Shown piece after piece: positions 1-6,004 of a DNA stretch of 6,860 nucleotides. The notes below the pieces were generated by a model, which was not told the origin of the DNA, did no database searches, and saw only the letters and a list, made by a program, of their open reading frames with translations. The DNA lies in the NCBI GenBank assembly GCA_025458665.1, contig JALOSG010000143.1:1-6860 (forward strand), in the 5' to 3' direction. The DNA comes from Serpentinimonas sp. (GTDB taxonomy: Bacteria > Pseudomonadota > Gammaproteobacteria > Burkholderiales > Burkholderiaceae_C). The position numbers were made by a program, and so were the translations under genes. The number at the start of each line of letters is the position of its first letter. Position 1 is the first letter of the stretch.

Positions 1-2
1 CC

Positions 3-836
3 TACTGGGAAGCGCTGAAGGAGCCCGACGCCTGGTCGGCCATCCGCCTCACGCTCATCACAGCGGCCATTGCGGTGCCGCTCAATCTGGTGTTCGGCAT
101 TGCCGCGGCCTGGGCGGTGGCCAAGTACGAGTTCCGTGGCAAGTCCTTCCTCACCACGCTCATCGATCTGCCCTTCTCCGTCTCTCCGGTGGTGGCGGGC
201 CTGGTGTATGTGCTGGTGTTTGGCGCACAGGGCTGGCTAGGCCCCTGGCTGGCCGAGCACGACATCAAGATCGTGTTTGCGGTGCCCGGCATCATCCTGG
301 CCACGCTGTTCGTGACCTTTCCCTTCATTGCCCGTGAGCTGATTCCACTCATGCAGGCGCAGGGCAACGAGGAAGAACAGGCCGCCCAGGTGCTGGGCGC
401 CAGCGGCTGGCAGACCTTCTGGTACGTCACGCTGCCCAACATCAAGTGGGGCCTCATCTACGGCGTGATCCTGTGCAACGCACGCGCCATGGGGGAGTTC
501 GGTGCGGTGTCGGTGGTCTCGGGCCACATCCGCGGGCAGACCAACACCATGCCGCTGCATGTGGAGATTCTGTACAACGAATACCAGTCGGTGGCGGCGT
601 TTGCCGTGGCTTCGCTGCTGGCGTTGCTGGCCATCGTGACGCTGGTGGTGAAGAGTGCGGTGGAGTGGCGCCACGAGCGCGAGATGAAGGCGCTGGCCGA
701 ACTGCCGCCCGAACCCACGCACGCAGCCGGTGCGCCCGGCGGCCTATCCGCATCGGCATTGGCTTCGGCCACCACCTGGCCTTCGAGCCCCCGTCCACCC
801 CAGATGTCCCCCACTCCCCACGGAGCCCTGTCATGA
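3..836 (+). CDS. cysW: Sulfate/thiosulfate ABC transporter permease CysW, 5' end cut by window edge
   Basis: Inner-membrane permease subunit that pairs with CysT to carry sulfate or thiosulfate through the CysTWA ABC transporter, driven by CysA. The visible 277 codons begin in frame at the edge (YWEALKEPDAW...). E. coli CysW is about 291 residues, so a few dozen N-terminal residues are probably missing. Hydrophobic segments lie near residues 15-38, 50-75, 88-112 and 195-220. The cytoplasmic EAA loop that docks on the ATPase is at about residues 125-145 (EQAAQVLGA then TLPNI). The motif ARAMGEFGAVSVVSG is typical of this permease family. The last 40-odd residues form a Pro/Ser/Ala-rich tail that does not look like membrane or folded domain. 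The stop codon overlaps the cysA start (ATGA), indicating translational coupling. The family call is secure; CysW rather than CysT rests on resemblance and on lying directly before cysA. Confidence 0.93.
   Translation, partial: YWEALKEPDAWSAIRLTLITAAIAVPLNLVFGIAAAWAVAKYEFRGKSFLTTLIDLPFSVSPVVAGLVYVLVFGAQGWLGPWLAEHDIKIVFAVPGIILATLFVTFPFIARELIPLMQAQGNEEEQAAQVLGASGWQTFWYVTLPNIKWGLIYGVILCNARAMGEFGAVSVVSGHIRGQTNTMPLHVEILYNEYQSVAAFAVASLLALLAIVTLVVKSAVEWRHEREMKALAELPPEPTHAAGAPGGLSASALASATTWPSSPRPPQMSPTPHGALS
822..825 (+). promoter_or_regulatory. Shine-Dalgarno site of cysA
   Basis: GGAG seven bases before the ATG at 833. It lies inside the last codons of cysW, supports the 833 start over upstream in-frame starts in the same open frame, and fits the coupled ATGA stop/start arrangement. 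Confidence 0.6.
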
Positions 837-1924
837 GCATCGCTATCCGCCAAGTCTCCAAGCAGTTCGGCGACTTCCACGCCCTGCGCAACGTCTCGCT
901 CGACATCGAATCGGGCGAACTGGTCGCGCTCCTCGGGCCCTCGGGCTGCGGCAAAACCACCCTGCTGCGCATCATTGCGGGACTGGAGTCGGCCGATGCC
1001 GGCAGCATCCTGTTCAGCGGCGAGGACACCACCGACAAGCACGTGCGCGAGCGCAACGTGGGCTTCGTATTCCAGCACTACGCGCTGTTCCGCCACATGA
1101 CCGTGTTCGAGAACGTGGCCTTTGGCCTGCGCGTGAAGCCGCGCGGCGAGCGCCCCAGCGAAGCGCAGATCCGCAGCCGCGTGCACGACCTATTGAAGCT
1201 GGTGCAACTCGACTGGCTGGCCGACCGCTACCCCTCGCAACTCTCGGGCGGCCAGCGCCAGCGCATTGCCCTGGCCCGCGCACTGGCCGTGGAGCCCCAG
1301 GTACTGCTGCTCGACGAGCCCTTTGGTGCGCTGGACGCCAAGGTGCGCAAAGAGCTGCGCCGCTGGCTGCGCCGCCTGCACGACGAGCTGCACGTCACCA
1401 GCATTTTCGTGACGCACGACCAGGAGGAAGCCCTGGAGGTGTCCGACCGCGTGGTACTCATGAACCAGGGGCAGGTGGAGCAGATCGGTTCACCGCAACA
1501 GGTGTGGGACCACCCTGCCAGCCCCTTCGTGTACGGCTTCCTGGGCGATGTGAACCTGTTCCACGGCCGCGCCCACGAGGGCGAGCTGCACCTGGAAGGC
1601 ATGAAGCTGCAGGCGCCCGAACACGCCGACGCGCGCGACGCACAGGCCTACGCCTACGTGCGCCCGCACGACCTGGAGGTGCAGCGCTACACCTCCGAAG
1701 GCAGCGGGCGCGTGGTGCAGTTGCAGCGCGCCATTGTGGTGGGACCGATTGCGCGGCTGGAACTGCTGCCGCTGGAAGATACCGGCACACACCCCGCCAG
1801 CGAGGCCCTGATAGAGGCCCAGATCCCCGCCGAGCGTTTTCGCGAACTGGGCCTGCAGGAAGGCGACACGGTGCGCGTGCAGCCCCGCAAGGCCAGGGTG
1901 TTCCTGCAGCCAGCGGCGGCTTGA
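833..1924 (+). CDS. cysA: Sulfate/thiosulfate import ATP-binding protein CysA
   Basis: Cytoplasmic ATPase that powers sulfate/thiosulfate import with the CysT/CysW permeases. The 363-residue protein matches the usual family length (about 350-365). All ABC elements are present in order: Walker A GPSGCGKTT (35-43), Q-loop Gln81 (FVFQHYALF), signature LSGGQ (137-141), Walker B with Asp161-Glu162 (LLLDEPFGALD) and switch His195 (VTHDQEEA). Residues from about 240 on form the C-terminal TOBE-like regulatory domain seen in CysA/MalK-type importers. The start at 833 is chosen because the family begins MSIxIxxVSKxFG, a good GGAG lies 7 bases upstream, and the codon overlaps the cysW stop. The frame stays open upstream but that part merely shadows cysW. 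No cysB-like regulator follows; the next gene is convergent, so cysA ends the operon here. Confidence 0.96.
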   Translation: MSIAIRQVSKQFGDFHALRNVSLDIESGELVALLGPSGCGKTTLLRIIAGLESADAGSILFSGEDTTDKHVRERNVGFVFQHYALFRHMTVFENVAFGLRVKPRGERPSEAQIRSRVHDLLKLVQLDWLADRYPSQLSGGQRQRIALARALAVEPQVLLLDEPFGALDAKVRKELRRWLRRLHDELHVTSIFVTHDQEEALEVSDRVVLMNQGQVEQIGSPQQVWDHPASPFVYGFLGDVNLFHGRAHEGELHLEGMKLQAPEHADARDAQAYAYVRPHDLEVQRYTSEGSGRVVQLQRAIVVGPIARLELLPLEDTGTHPASEALIEAQIPAERFRELGLQEGDTVRVQPRKARVFLQPAAA

Positions 1925-1963
1925 AAGGGGCTGCCTGAAAGAGGCGGCGCCCGCTGCACGCCG
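1925..1963. other. Convergent intergenic gap, cysA / HAD hydrolase
   Basis: Thirty-nine bases separate the two facing stop codons. The only fold I see is a short GC-rich hairpin (GCGG-CGC-CCGC, about 1945-1955) without a T-run on either strand, so no intrinsic terminator can be supported. Transcripts from the two sides may overlap or end by another mechanism such as Rho. Confidence 0.4.
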
Positions 1964-2725
1964 TCACTGCATGGGCGGAATGGGCGGGCTGGGGTTGAGC
2001 TGCTGCGCCAGCTCCAGCAGGCTGCTGGCAGACACATCCACCGGGCAGGTGGCGGCAGGTTCTCCGGTACCCGGGCCGTACTCGTCCGGGCGGGCCACGA
2101 AGGCGGTGCGCAAGCCGGCTTCGGCCGCGGCCTCCAGGTCGAACGAATGCGCCGCCACCATCATCACCTCGTGGGGTTGCAGGTTCAGGGATTCCGCCGA
2201 GGCGGTGTAGACCACACGCTTCGGTTTGTAATCGCGCGCCACTTCCGCACCCAGAATGGCGTCCCACGGCAGGTGGTTGCGCCGCGCCAGGTTCACCATG
2301 ATGGCAATGTTCCCGTTGGAACAAGGCGCCAGCAGGAAGGCGGGCCGCAAGGCCTGCAGCCCGGCACTCACATCGGGCCACGCATCCAGCCGGTGCCAGG
2401 CCAGGTTCAGCTGCACCCGGGTGGCCTCGTCCACCTGCGCCAGGCCCAGGTCCTTCAGCACCACGTCCAGGTTGCGCCGGTGCAGTGCATCGAGCTTGGA
2501 GAACGGCAGCCTGCCGCTGCGGACTTCTTCCATCGCAGGCTGATACTGGGCACGCCAGGCATCGGCAAAGGCCAGCCAGTCGGTCTCTATACCCTGCGGA
2601 CCGAGCGCCAGTTCGGCTTCGCGGGCTATCGACGTACGCCAGTCCACCAAGGTGCCAAACACGTCAAAAATCAGCGCCTTCACGCGCTTCAGGGGCTCCG
2701 GCAGGGAGACGTAGGTGGCTGGCAT
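1964..2725 (-). CDS. Haloacid dehalogenase-like (type II) HAD-superfamily hydrolase
   Basis: Cytoplasmic HAD hydrolase of 253 residues, resembling (S)-2-haloacid dehalogenases (type II, about 220-250 residues). The nucleophile is Asp21 in FDVFGTLVDW. Position +2 is Phe23, not the Asp of HAD phosphatases, and Thr25 follows, as in dehalogenases. By alignment from memory with L-DEX of Pseudomonas sp. YL, Arg58 (in AWRAQ) matches halide-binding Arg41, Ser136-Asn137 (CSNGN) match motif II, Lys167 (DYKPK) matches Lys151, Tyr173 matches Tyr157 and Asp196 matches Asp180. However Ser175 and Asn177 of L-DEX correspond here to Ala191 and His193 (VAAHSFDL), so the true substrate is uncertain. Start chosen at 2725: AGGA lies 10 bases upstream, and an in-frame ATG at 2782 would run 34 bases into the preceding gene. 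It lies 23 bases after that gene and is probably cotranscribed. Confidence 0.85.
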   Translation of the reverse strand: MPATYVSLPEPLKRVKALIFDVFGTLVDWRTSIAREAELALGPQGIETDWLAFADAWRAQYQPAMEEVRSGRLPFSKLDALHRRNLDVVLKDLGLAQVDEATRVQLNLAWHRLDAWPDVSAGLQALRPAFLLAPCSNGNIAIMVNLARRNHLPWDAILGAEVARDYKPKRVVYTASAESLNLQPHEVMMVAAHSFDLEAAAEAGLRTAFVARPDEYGPGTGEPAATCPVDVSASSLLELAQQLNPSPPIPPMQ

Positions 2726-2748
2726 CTCGGGCAGTTCCTGGGGTGAAA

Positions 2749-3351
2749 TCACGGGGCGCCGCAACCGCTCAGCGCCCGACACTCGGAGCGTACCAGTTCC
2801 AGGTTGGTCAGCAATTCGCGGCTGCGGCTATCGCAGCGCGCCGCCAGGGCCGCCATTTCCGTGGAAATGGACTGCTCCCAGGTGGCGCCCGCCAGATTGT
2901 TGTTGGCCAGTGTTTTCTTGCCCTGCAGATCGCGGTATTCGCGGTCGCACTGGGCACGGTGCTGCGCGATCTGGTTCTGGGCGCGCGGCACCAGGTACAA
3001 CTCCAGTTCCTGGCGGCGGCGCTGGGCCTGCATCTGGTCGGAAAGGCGGTTCAGCCGCTCCACTTCAGACTCCTGCGGGACAGCAACCGGCGCTGCGGCC
3101 TGTGGGACTGGCTCGGGCGGCACCCCGGGGTTGGCAGGGCGAAGCAGTACCTCGCCACCCCGCCCGGGACAGGGTTTGTCCTGGAACACCACGCGGCCAC
3201 CCGGCTCCACACAACGCTGTACCGCCCACGCGGGCTGTGCCGTCCAGCCCAGTACCACGCTCGCTGCAGCCGCCAGCAACGCGGGCAGGCGGGCAGGCAA
3301 TCCTGCAAGAGGACCGGCAAGGAGCCGGCGGGCTGGGCGGTTTGGTCGCAT
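2749..3351 (-). CDS. Secreted DUF4124-type cysteine-containing protein of unknown function
   Basis: I recognise the type but no function is known. The 200-residue protein starts with basic residues (MRPNRPARR), then a hydrophobic Ala/Leu-rich stretch to about 38, then AQPAWA, giving a likely signal-peptidase I cut after Ala43. So it is probably periplasmic. A DUF4124-like module follows (about 44-70: RCVEPGGRVVFQDKPCPG, with Cys47 and Cys61). Next come a Pro-rich linker (70-92) and a charged helical, possibly coiled-coil stretch (95-185). Cysteines at 47, 61, 135, 173, 191 and 197 would allow three disulfides. The frame is open 64 codons further upstream, but that part covers the previous gene and lacks a signal sequence, so I start at 3351. 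No clear Shine-Dalgarno precedes this start. It sits 53 bases after the VF530 gene and 23 before the HAD gene. Confidence 0.8.
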   Translation of the reverse strand: MRPNRPARRLLAGPLAGLPARLPALLAAAASVVLGWTAQPAWAVQRCVEPGGRVVFQDKPCPGRGGEVLLRPANPGVPPEPVPQAAAPVAVPQESEVERLNRLSDQMQAQRRRQELELYLVPRAQNQIAQHRAQCDREYRDLQGKKTLANNNLAGATWEQSISTEMAALAARCDSRSRELLTNLELVRSECRALSGCGAP

Positions 3352-3404
3352 AGGCTTGAGGGTAGCAAAACCGACCGAAAGTTCAGAGTGGAGGGGCTCG
3401 CTCC
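3352..3404. other. Intergenic gap between VF530 and DUF4124 genes
   Basis: The 53 bases are the longest non-coding stretch in the window. On the minus strand they contain a short GC-rich run and a TTTT tract, but I see no convincing -35/-10 pair, hairpin-plus-T terminator or operator. Either readthrough from the upstream genes or a weak promoter could serve the DUF4124 gene. Confidence 0.35.
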
Positions 3405-3671
3405 TCACCGGGCTCCACCCCGAGCCGCCCGCCGGGCCTCCCGGCCCATGAACAGGTACAGCCCCTCCACCTTCTCGCGGGCCCAGGGGGTCTTGCGCAA
3501 GAACTTCAGACTCGACGCGACACTCGGGTCGTGGGTGAAGCAACGCAACGGGATACGCTCGGCCAGGCCAGCCCAGCCGTAGTGGGCCTCCAGCGCCCGG
3601 ACCATCGCCTCCAGGGTCACCCCGTGCAGCGGATTGCGGGGCTGTTGGGCAGGTGCGTCAGGGTCCGTCAT
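3405..3671 (-). CDS. VF530 family (DUF2132) small DNA-binding protein
   Basis: An 88-residue protein carrying the full VF530/DUF2132 core. The hallmark stretches are NPLHGVTLEAMV (13-24), HYGWAGLAERIPLRCF (30-45) and DPSVASSLKFLRKTPWAREK (48-67), followed by VEGLYL. The family is named after a Vibrio fischeri protein with a solved structure and is described as DNA-binding; its cellular role is not established. Length is close to the usual 70-90 residues. Flanking segments are disordered: a Pro/Gln-rich N-terminus and a basic Arg/Ala-rich C-terminus (REARRAARGGAR) that could add non-specific nucleic-acid affinity (inference). It lies 21 bases after the exonuclease III stop on the same strand, so cotranscription with xth is likely. 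A GAGG about 12 bases before the ATG is a weak ribosome site. Confidence 0.88.
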   Translation of the reverse strand: MTDPDAPAQQPRNPLHGVTLEAMVRALEAHYGWAGLAERIPLRCFTHDPSVASSLKFLRKTPWAREKVEGLYLFMGREARRAARGGAR

Positions 3672-3692
3672 GGCGCCATTGTGCCTCGGCCC

Positions 3693-4496
3693 TCAAAGCT
3701 TGAATCCGTACTCCACCGTCAGCGGCGCGTGGTCGGAAAAGCGCTGATCCTTGAACACGGCAGTGCGCTGCGCGGTCTCGGCCAACGCCCGCGTGGCCAG
3801 GTGGTAATCAATGCGCCAGCCCACGTTCTTGGCATAGGCCTGCCCACGGTTGCTCCACCAGGTGTAGGCGGCCTCGGTCTCGGTGGGGTGCAGGCGGCGG
3901 TACACATCGTGCCAGCCGGCCTCGGTGAGCAGGCGCGTCATCCAGGCGCGTTCCTCGGGCAGGAAGCCGCTGTTCTTCAGGTTGCCTTTCCAGTTCTTCA
4001 GGTCTATTTCCTGGTGCGCAATGTTCACGTCGCCGCACAGCAGCACCTCACGGCTGGCGGCCAGGGCCTGGAGGTGCGGGTACATCACATCCAGAAAGCG
4101 GTACTTGGCGGCCTGGCGCTCGTCGCCCGAAGAGCCGCTGGGGAAGTACGCGCTCACCACGCTCAGCTTGCGGGCGGGCGTATCGAAGCGCAGCTCCACG
4201 TAGCGGCCCTCGTCATCGAACTCGGGCACGCCCAGGCCCACCACCACATCGCTGGGTACGTGCCTGGTGTAGATGCCCACGCCGGAATAGCCCTTCTTCT
4301 GCGCAAAATGGAAATGGCCCTGCAAGCCGGCCAGCGTTTCAAAGCGGCCCGCCACATCGGGCTGCTGGGCTTTGAGCTCCTGCACGCAAATACAATCGAG
4401 CGCATGGGCCGCCAGCCAGTCTTCCAGGCCTTTGGAAGTGGCAGAACGGATGCCGTTGAGGTTGAGACTGGTGAGTTTGAACAAGGAATTTCCCAT
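3693..4496 (-). CDS. xth: Exodeoxyribonuclease III / AP endonuclease (ExoIII family)
   Basis: DNA-repair enzyme of the exonuclease-endonuclease-phosphatase fold; it cleaves DNA 5' to abasic sites and removes 3' blocking groups. The 267-residue length matches E. coli XthA (268). Family catalytic residues are all visible: Asn12/Asn14 (LTSLNLNGIRSA), metal-binding Glu40 (CVQELKAQ), Tyr117 (SAYFPSGSSGDER), Asp156 and Asn158 (CGDVNIAHQEIDL), Asp230 (VGWRIDYHLA) and the Asp255-His256 pair (RFSDHAPLTVEY). It begins the minus-strand group and is followed 21 bases later by VF530. The start is uncertain. The ATG at 4496 has no clear Shine-Dalgarno site, and a TTG at 4484 would give a family-like FKLTSLNLNG N-terminus with a weak GGGAA upstream. 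An in-frame ATG further up (4640) lies inside pyrE and is unlikely. With the 4496 start, one base separates it from divergent pyrE. Confidence 0.94.
   Translation of the reverse strand: MGNSLFKLTSLNLNGIRSATSKGLEDWLAAHALDCICVQELKAQQPDVAGRFETLAGLQGHFHFAQKKGYSGVGIYTRHVPSDVVVGLGVPEFDDEGRYVELRFDTPARKLSVVSAYFPSGSSGDERQAAKYRFLDVMYPHLQALAASREVLLCGDVNIAHQEIDLKNWKGNLKNSGFLPEERAWMTRLLTEAGWHDVYRRLHPTETEAAYTWWSNRGQAYAKNVGWRIDYHLATRALAETAQRTAVFKDQRFSDHAPLTVEYGFKL
4483..4488 (+). promoter_or_regulatory. Shine-Dalgarno site of pyrE
   Basis: AAGGAA ending about 10 bases before the GTG at 4498. It decides the pyrE start in a frame that otherwise stays open far upstream. It lies entirely within the first codons of the opposite-strand xth gene. 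Confidence 0.6.
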
Positions 4497-4497
4497 C

Positions 4498-5196
4498 GTG
4501 AATGCACAAGACGCCCTGGCGCAGGACTTTGTCCGATTTTCCGTGGAATCGGGCGTGCTGCGCTTCGGTGAGTTCAAGACCAAGGCGGGCAGGCTGTCGC
4601 CGTACTTCTTCAATGCCGGACTGTTCGACGACGGCGCCAAGCTGGCCCGGCTGGCCGAGTTCTATGCCAGCAACATCCTGGCCAGCGGGATTCAGTTCGA
4701 TATGGTGTTCGGGCCCGCCTACAAGGGCATCCCTCTGGCCGCCGCACTGGCCATGGAACTGGCGCGCCGCGGCCACAACAAGCCGTTTGCCTACAACAGG
4801 AAGGAAGCCAAGGACCACGGCGAGGGCGGCACGGTGGTGGGAGCACCGTTGGCGGGGCGGGTGCTCATCATCGACGATGTGATGAGTGCCGGAACCGCAG
4901 CGCGGGAATCTATCCGGCTGATTGAAGCCGCCGGCGCACAACCCTGCGCACTGGCCATTGCGCTAGACCGCCAGGAAATGGCCACCGAGAAGGACGCCGA
5001 CGGCACCCAGCGCGATGTACCCTACAGCGCTGTGCAGTATGTGCAACAACGGCTCGGCCTTCAGGTCACCGCCATTGCCAGACTGACCGATTTGCTGCAG
5101 TATTTGGCCCACAGCCCTCAGGCTTACGCGGGCGGGGAAGCCCTCCGCTACCGCGACAGCGTGCAGGCTTACCGCGACCGTTACGGCGTGGGCTGA
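4498..5196 (+). CDS. pyrE: Orotate phosphoribosyltransferase
   Basis: Cytoplasmic enzyme of de novo pyrimidine synthesis: orotate + PRPP gives OMP + pyrophosphate. The 232-residue product carries the PRPP-binding signature RVLIIDDVMSAGTA (121-134, with Asp126-Asp127), the N-terminal orotate/PRPP segment FKTKAGRLSPYFFNAG (26-41), FGPAYKGIPL (71-80) and the flexible catalytic loop with Arg101, Lys102, Lys105 and His107 (YNRKEAKDHGEGG). It is about 20 residues longer than the E. coli enzyme (213), mainly in the C-terminal tail. The start is GTG at 4498: there is no suitable ATG, AAGGAA lies upstream, and the N-terminus then reads as the family expects (NAQDALAQDFVRF). It is divergent from xth with one base between starts, so its promoter must be within xth. 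A DUF4124-type gene follows 24 bases downstream in the same frame. Confidence 0.96.
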   Translation: MNAQDALAQDFVRFSVESGVLRFGEFKTKAGRLSPYFFNAGLFDDGAKLARLAEFYASNILASGIQFDMVFGPAYKGIPLAAALAMELARRGHNKPFAYNRKEAKDHGEGGTVVGAPLAGRVLIIDDVMSAGTAARESIRLIEAAGAQPCALAIALDRQEMATEKDADGTQRDVPYSAVQYVQQRLGLQVTAIARLTDLLQYLAHSPQAYAGGEALRYRDSVQAYRDRYGVG

Positions 5197-5220
5197 TCCG
5201 GTTCGTCACCTGCGTCCCAC

Positions 5221-5991
5221 ATGCTTTTGTCCAACGCACCACCCCACCCTCAATCCACCGTTCGCGGGCTGGGAAACGCTGCCGGCCTGCGCCTACGCCC
5301 GCGCCTGCACTTGCGCTGGCAGTCTGTACTGGGGGGTATGGTTCTCCTGCTGGGCGTCAGCGTGGCGTCGGCCCAGAACCGTGCGCCGACCCCGGCCCCA
5401 GGTGGAAGCATCTTCACCTGCGTGGATGCGCAAGGCCGCAAACTCACCTCAGACCGGCCCATAGCCGCCTGCATGGACCGGGAGCAGCGGGAACTCTCAC
5501 CCAGCGGTACGCTGCGTCGTGTGATTCCCCCCACATTGACGGCTTCCGAAAGGGAAGCGCTGGCCGCCAAGGCGGCCGCCGAAGCCGCCGAGAAGGCCCG
5601 TGTGCAGGAGGAGCAGCGGCGCGACCGCGCGCTGGTCACCCGCTATCCCACCGAGGAAGCCCACACCCGTGCGCGCGAGGGGGCGTTGGAACAGGTGCAT
5701 GCGGTACTGGTCATCATCGAGCGCCGCATGGAAGAGCTGGGAAGACAGCGCAAGGAAGTGGACGCAGAGATGGAGTTCTACCAGCGCGATCCGACCAAAG
5801 CCCCCGCCTGGCTACAAAGGCGCAGCCTCGAGATCAACCAGCAACAGGCGGAGCAGGACAAGCGCCTGATTGAGCAAGAGGCGGAGAAGCGCCGGATCAA
5901 CGAGCGCTTCGACGAAGAACTGGCTAAGCTGCGCACGCTGTGGGCAGCCTCTGCCACTGGCGCCCCCGCCACCGCGGCATCCAGCCGCTGA
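5221..5991 (+). CDS. Secreted DUF4124-type coiled-coil protein of unknown function
   Basis: A 256-residue protein of unknown function. Basic residues (RPRLHLRW, about 26-33) are followed by a hydrophobic core (36-48) and SVASA, giving a predicted signal-peptidase I cut after Ala51. The n-region is unusually long, so the true start may be further in, for example TTG at 5311. The mature part opens with a DUF4124-like module (64-96: IFTCVDAQGRKLTSDRP, Cys67 and Cys84), the only two cysteines. Residues about 107-240 are almost all charged, Ala-, Glu- and Arg-rich helix and probably form long coiled coils, ending in an Ala/Ser/Thr-rich tail. No Shine-Dalgarno precedes the ATG. It lies 24 bases after pyrE and in the same frame, so coupled translation or an internal start are both possible. 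It resembles the minus-strand DUF4124 protein only in overall architecture. Confidence 0.8.
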   Translation: MLLSNAPPHPQSTVRGLGNAAGLRLRPRLHLRWQSVLGGMVLLLGVSVASAQNRAPTPAPGGSIFTCVDAQGRKLTSDRPIAACMDREQRELSPSGTLRRVIPPTLTASEREALAAKAAAEAAEKARVQEEQRRDRALVTRYPTEEAHTRAREGALEQVHAVLVIIERRMEELGRQRKEVDAEMEFYQRDPTKAPAWLQRRSLEINQQQAEQDKRLIEQEAEKRRINERFDEELAKLRTLWAASATGAPATAASSR

Positions 5992-6004
5992 AGCCGGAAT
6001 CAGC
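5987..6004. other. Eight-base convergent junction with small inverted repeat at the stops
   Basis: The facing stop codons of the DUF4124 gene (5989-5991) and gatB (6000-6002) are 8 bases apart. They sit in a 5-base inverted repeat, GCTGA (5987-5991) and TCAGC (6000-6004). There is no T-run on either strand, so it is not a standard intrinsic terminator and may be chance, since both genes end in TGA preceded by GC. Confidence 0.3.

Noticed and set aside
446..832. Apparent N-terminal extension of CysA by 129 codons
   Set aside because: It is the cysW coding region read in another frame. The family start and a Shine-Dalgarno site are at 833.
730..1938. Long (402-codon) open frame on the plus strand over cysA
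   Set aside because: Arg/Ala/Pro-rich composition typical of an off-frame reading in GC-rich DNA; the intact cysA covers the same bases.
1945..1955. Possible terminator hairpin between cysA and the HAD gene
   Set aside because: Only a 4-pair stem and no T-run on either strand.
2014..2028. Perfect inverted repeat CCAGCAG-G-CTGCTGG near the HAD 3' end
   Set aside because: It lies inside coding sequence for a Leu/Ser run and is explained by common CTG and AGC codons. The one-base centre leaves only a 5-pair stem, with no T-run.
1458..2381. Long (307-codon) minus-strand open frame across the cysA end and the HAD gene
   Set aside because: It crosses two well-supported genes in another frame, is Arg/Ala-rich and shows no known motif.
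2726..2782. Longer start for the HAD gene at 2782
   Set aside because: It would overlap the preceding gene by 34 bases, and the extra 19 residues fall outside the family's conserved part, whereas 2725 has AGGA at a usable distance.
4391..4396. TACAAT as a pyrE -10 box
   Set aside because: The nearest -35-like hexamer (TTGAGC, 4372-4377) is only 13 bases away, too close for a normal sigma-70 promoter, so I do not list it as a feature.
2485..4571. Long plus-strand open frames (365 and 346 codons) opposite DUF4124, VF530 and xth
   Set aside because: Antisense shadows of recognisable minus-strand genes; no domain signature or plausible ribosome site.
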